The position numbers were made by a program, and so were the translations under genes. From Dioscorea cayenensis subsp. rotundata (Eukaryota; Streptophyta; Magnoliopsida; Dioscoreales; Dioscoreaceae), in the NCBI RefSeq assembly GCF_009730915.1, contig NC_052475.1, forward strand, positions 21,882,285 through 21,946,284: a stretch of 64,000 bases of DNA, read 5' to 3'. This document shows, piece by piece, positions 61,026 through 64,000 of the stretch. The notes beneath the pieces are model-generated. The model was given only the letters and a program-made list of their open reading frames with translations. It made no database searches and had not been told where the DNA came from. How positions within the stretch are numbered: position 1 is the first letter of the stretch; each line of letters starts with the position of its first letter.

Positions 61026-61473
61026 TATATACATGAATCTTATTCTCTCATATTGTTCTATTAAGAGTAAAAATAAATAAATAGACAAATCTCAAACATA
61101 TTATTTTGTAAAATTTATGACAAGCATTTTTAAGATCTACTTTTCTATTTTTTATTTTTATTTTTTTTTAATGAGGGCATCCACTAGTCGTCTACAGACA
61201 CGTTCATACCATTTTAATCTATTATCTCTTAATTTAACAGTAATATGTGCTACACCCAATTTATTTTAAATAAATTTATTTTTTAATTGATCATTCCTAG
61301 TAATCACGCGCACCCTTATAACATTTTCATCTCAATCACTATATATATATATATATATATTTAAGTATGTTGTTTGCTAGCTACTCAACATTCTGACATG
61401 TTGAGTTAACAACTATTCTGTAAAACTTATTTTTTAATGATCACATAAAACCCTAAAAGTTGCCTTCTTTTTT
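61026..61473. other. Short spacer before the copia element
   Basis: AT-rich DNA with an (AT)n run near 61341-61360. A weak MITE-like piece near 61170-61300 shares a CTACAGACACGTTCA-type end with segments at 20.3 and 52.2 kb. There is no ORF of note. Confidence 0.4.
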
Positions 61474-62032
61474 TGTTAATTGGCCCATACCAATTGTTGA
61501 TTGGCCCATGCCAATTATGTTCTTCATCAACATGGAAGGGCAAGGATGTCATTTCTCCTTCTGTCAGTGACTTGGTGGTAGGTGAAGAGAGTTAGTGGGG
61601 GAATATTTTATTATTTGGGGGTAGGTGCCACCCTACCCCATCATTATGAGCCCTGGATCAAAATGATCCTGGCACTTGGTTTGTTTGGTGAAGGGCTATA
61701 TAAACCCCCATGACATTTGTTAAGACACACAAGTGAGTGAGGAAGTTAGAGAAAGAGAAGAAGGGTGAGAAGTGTGAGAAAATAGTTTGAGAGTTAGTCT
61801 ATTCTCCTAGTATAAGAGAGGATCATCGGTTTTCTCCTTATTATTAGAGAGAGTTTGTAGCTTCGAAATTTTTCCCACTTAGTGAATTTCTTCTATCCTT
61901 GCCCGTGGTTTTTACCCCTAATTATTTAGGGGTTTTTCCACGTAATATCTTTGTGTCCTTTATTTTTCAAAGATTATTCTTATTTATTTTTGTCTGCAGT
62001 ATCGCTTATATCCAGTCCTACATTTCACAACA
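61474..62032 (+). repeat. 5' long terminal repeat of a Ty1/copia retrotransposon
   Basis: The segment begins TGTTAATTGGCCCATACC and ends TTCACAACA, so it has the TG...CA ends expected of an LTR, about 559 bp long. A TATA box lies at about 61695-61702, and a primer binding site follows two bases after the right end. The left border is chosen from the TG and the repeated TTGGCCCAT(A/G)CC motif; the second LTR is outside the window, so it cannot be checked by pairwise comparison here. Confidence 0.7.
61695..61702 (+). promoter_or_regulatory. TATA box of the copia LTR
   Basis: CTATATAA followed by ACCCCC lies about 220 bp into the LTR, the usual place for the U3 promoter of copia elements. Confidence 0.55.
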
Positions 62033-62034
62033 AG

Positions 62035-62047
62035 TGGTACCAGAGCC
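62035..62047 (+). other. Primer binding site (initiator tRNA-Met) of the copia element
   Basis: TGGTACCAGAGCC sits two bases after the LTR end. It matches the usual copia site complementary to the 3' end of plant initiator tRNA-Met (TGGTATCAGAGC) with one mismatch. Confidence 0.8.
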
Positions 62048-64000
62048 AGACTTAGAGTGTGTATATATATCTACTTATCGTATGCTCGTGGCGCCACTAA
62101 TAGTGGATCCTCCACATCGGAAAAATAAGTTAGATTATTATTCACCCTTTGAGGAAGCCGTTCACGCCCTTTGAAGCGGTTGTGATAGAAGCAATGGCGA
62201 GAAGCATGATATTGAAAAAAATTCAACGGGAGTAATTTCTACCGTGGAAGTCGAAAAATAAAAGGCAATCCCGAGGAAGGACAATCTGCTTTGAGGCCAT
62301 CACCGAAAAGGCCAGCTGAGGTCAAAGATGACAAGTGGAATGAGATGGATGGGAACGCCATTGCCAATCTTCATCTGGCACTTGCCGATGGGGTTCTATC
62401 AAGCATAGCGAGAAGAAGACGGCAGAAAGGAGATCCGGGATCACCTCACTAAGTCATGACGAGGCCAAATCACTCCACAACAAGATTTTTCCTTAAGAGG
62501 AAACTCTATACTGCATGTATGGCGGAATCTACTTCAACGACAGAGCACATGAACACACTCGAACACTCTATTCTCCCAACTCACATCATTGGGACATACA
62601 ATAGAGTCAAGTGAACGTGCAGGAAATTCTCGCTCCAAAGTTTACAGATTCATATGATCAACTCGTCATCAACTTAACAAACAATGCCTCCACGGACGAG
62701 TCCTAGTATTTGATAACATTGCATTACTGCGTTCGGAGGAAGAGAGTCGCCGCAAGAACAAGGAAGACAAGTTAGCAAGTTCACAACAAGCGGAGGCCTT
62801 GGACGGTGACGAGAGGAAGATCAGCGTAACGTGGATCCGAGTGGGAGCTACAATCATGGTAGATCAAAAATCAAGGAGTAAGAAGACTTTCAAGTGTTAC
62901 CACTGTGGCAAGAAAGGTCACTTGAAAAAGGATTGTTGGAGTCTAAATAAAAAGATTCCAATCCTCAAGGAAATGTTGCAAACACTTCAGATGATGGAGT
63001 AGCCATGGTGTGTGAAGCAGTATCTACATCAAGTAAAAGATTTGTCGATGTATGGCTTCTTGATTCAAAGCAGACCCACTTTTTCATATGACCTCCAAGA
63101 GAATGGTTCCATCACTATGAACCTATCTCCGGGGGATCCGTGACACACTAGTAATGATCAAGCCTTGGAGATCGTTGGCATTGGCACCATCAAACCCGAA
63201 GATGTATGATGGCACGATTCGACTATAAAAAGAAGTCCGACATGTGGAGGGACCTCAAGAAGAATTTGTTGTCTATAGGACAACTTGATGATCTTGGTTG
63301 CAAAAATTGAAGTCCGTAACAAGATCATGAAGGTAATTCGAGGAGCGCTTGTATGTATGAAGGGGGGAAAAATAGTCGCTAATCTATACATGATGATGGG
63401 AGAAACTTTGCAAGAAGGAGAAGCTTCGGGTTGCTACAAGTGATCCAAGTGAAAGATGCACAAATGACATGGCACGTAAAAACTTGGACACATGTCGAGC
63501 AAGGAATGAAGATTCTTGCAGAAAAGGAATCTACTTTCATGGTCTCACAAAGGTAACATTACCCTTTTGTGAGCATTGTATCAGTGAGCAAGCGAAAGAT
63601 CGATCGAAGTTCAACACATCTAATTCTAGAAGCAAAGCAATTCTAGAATTGGTACACTCGATGTGTGTCAAGCACCCAGCTACATCTCCGGAGGAGCAAA
63701 TTATTTTTGTATCATTTATTGATGACTATTCCAGAGATGTTGGGTGTACTCTATCAAGAGGAAGGCGATGTGTTTCAAGTCTTCAAATTCTACAAAGCGC
63801 TGGGTGGAACTTGAATCTGGAGAAAGATCAAGTGCTTGAGGACCGATAATGGAGAAGAATACATCGGCAAAGAATTTGATGAATTCGTAAACAAGAAGGC
63901 ATTAAAAAGGCGATTCACTACAGATACACTCCTCAACAAAAATGGAGTGGCAGAGCGGACTGAAACGAGGACTCGTTGGAAAGAACAAGAGCCATGATGG
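62048..64000 (+). pseudogene. Decayed gag-pol of the Ty1/copia element, cut by the window end
   Basis: The order of motifs is that of copia: gag-like DNA (about 62190-62860), a CCHC zinc knuckle CYHCGKKGHLKKDC at 62895-62936, a protease-like patch near 63050-63110, an integrase zinc-finger piece LPFCEHC near 63570, the integrase core with FIDDYSR near 63712-63735, and a later RTDNGEEY/NGVAER region near 63838-63960. These pieces fall in different frames, separated by small indels and stops, so no intact polyprotein exists in this window. Reverse transcriptase and RNase H would lie beyond 64000. The element is a dead or dying copy; any mobility would need proteins from an intact relative. Confidence 0.88.

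Overview
This window is nuclear DNA of a flowering plant. The evidence is many small exons in long T-rich, AT-rich introns with GT/AG borders, plant-only protein architectures (a PP2C fused to cyclic-nucleotide-binding and kinase-like modules, an AGCVIII kinase, a DTX-type MATE), Stowaway-like MITEs, a LINE-tail fragment and a Ty1/copia element primed by initiator tRNA-Met. I cannot name the species from sequence alone. I joined exons by hand from reading frame, splice signals and family resemblance, and checked that phases and total lengths agree.

Layout: all seven genes lie on the + strand. (1) 1-5630: last five exons of a casein kinase I-like gene, with a decayed hAT-like repeat in the first visible intron. 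(2) about 8.6-18.6 kb: ASCC1-like protein (KH domain plus 2H phosphoesterase), with a probable one-base indel near its start. (3) 24.9-35.2 kb: PP2C / double cNMP-binding / kinase-like fusion in 15 exons. Its phosphatase looks active, but its kinase lacks key catalytic residues and both nucleotide pockets lack the canonical arginine. (4) 36.3-44.4 kb: long-form tRNase Z (ELAC2/TRZ3-TRZ4 type) in 12 exons. (5) 49.6-50.3 kb: a two-exon orphan encoding a 166-residue, single-membrane-segment protein. (6) 53.5-55.3 kb: AGCVIII protein kinase (D6PK/PINOID relatives) with two proline-rich upstream ORFs. (7) 57.9-59.6 kb: MATE transporter broken by one extra base in a G run. From 61.5 kb to the window end lies the 5' LTR and decayed body of a copia retrotransposon.

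The genes are unrelated and show no cluster logic. They fall loosely into signalling (CK1, PP2C fusion, AGC kinase), RNA processing or repair (ASCC1, tRNase Z) and transport (MATE). Intergenic DNA and introns are AT-rich with many (AT)n runs, two copies of one Stowaway-like MITE, foldback elements, a 197-bp LINE-tail insertion with a 14-bp target duplication, and two recent tandem duplications inside introns. I found no convincing tRNA, rRNA, CRISPR or organellar insert.
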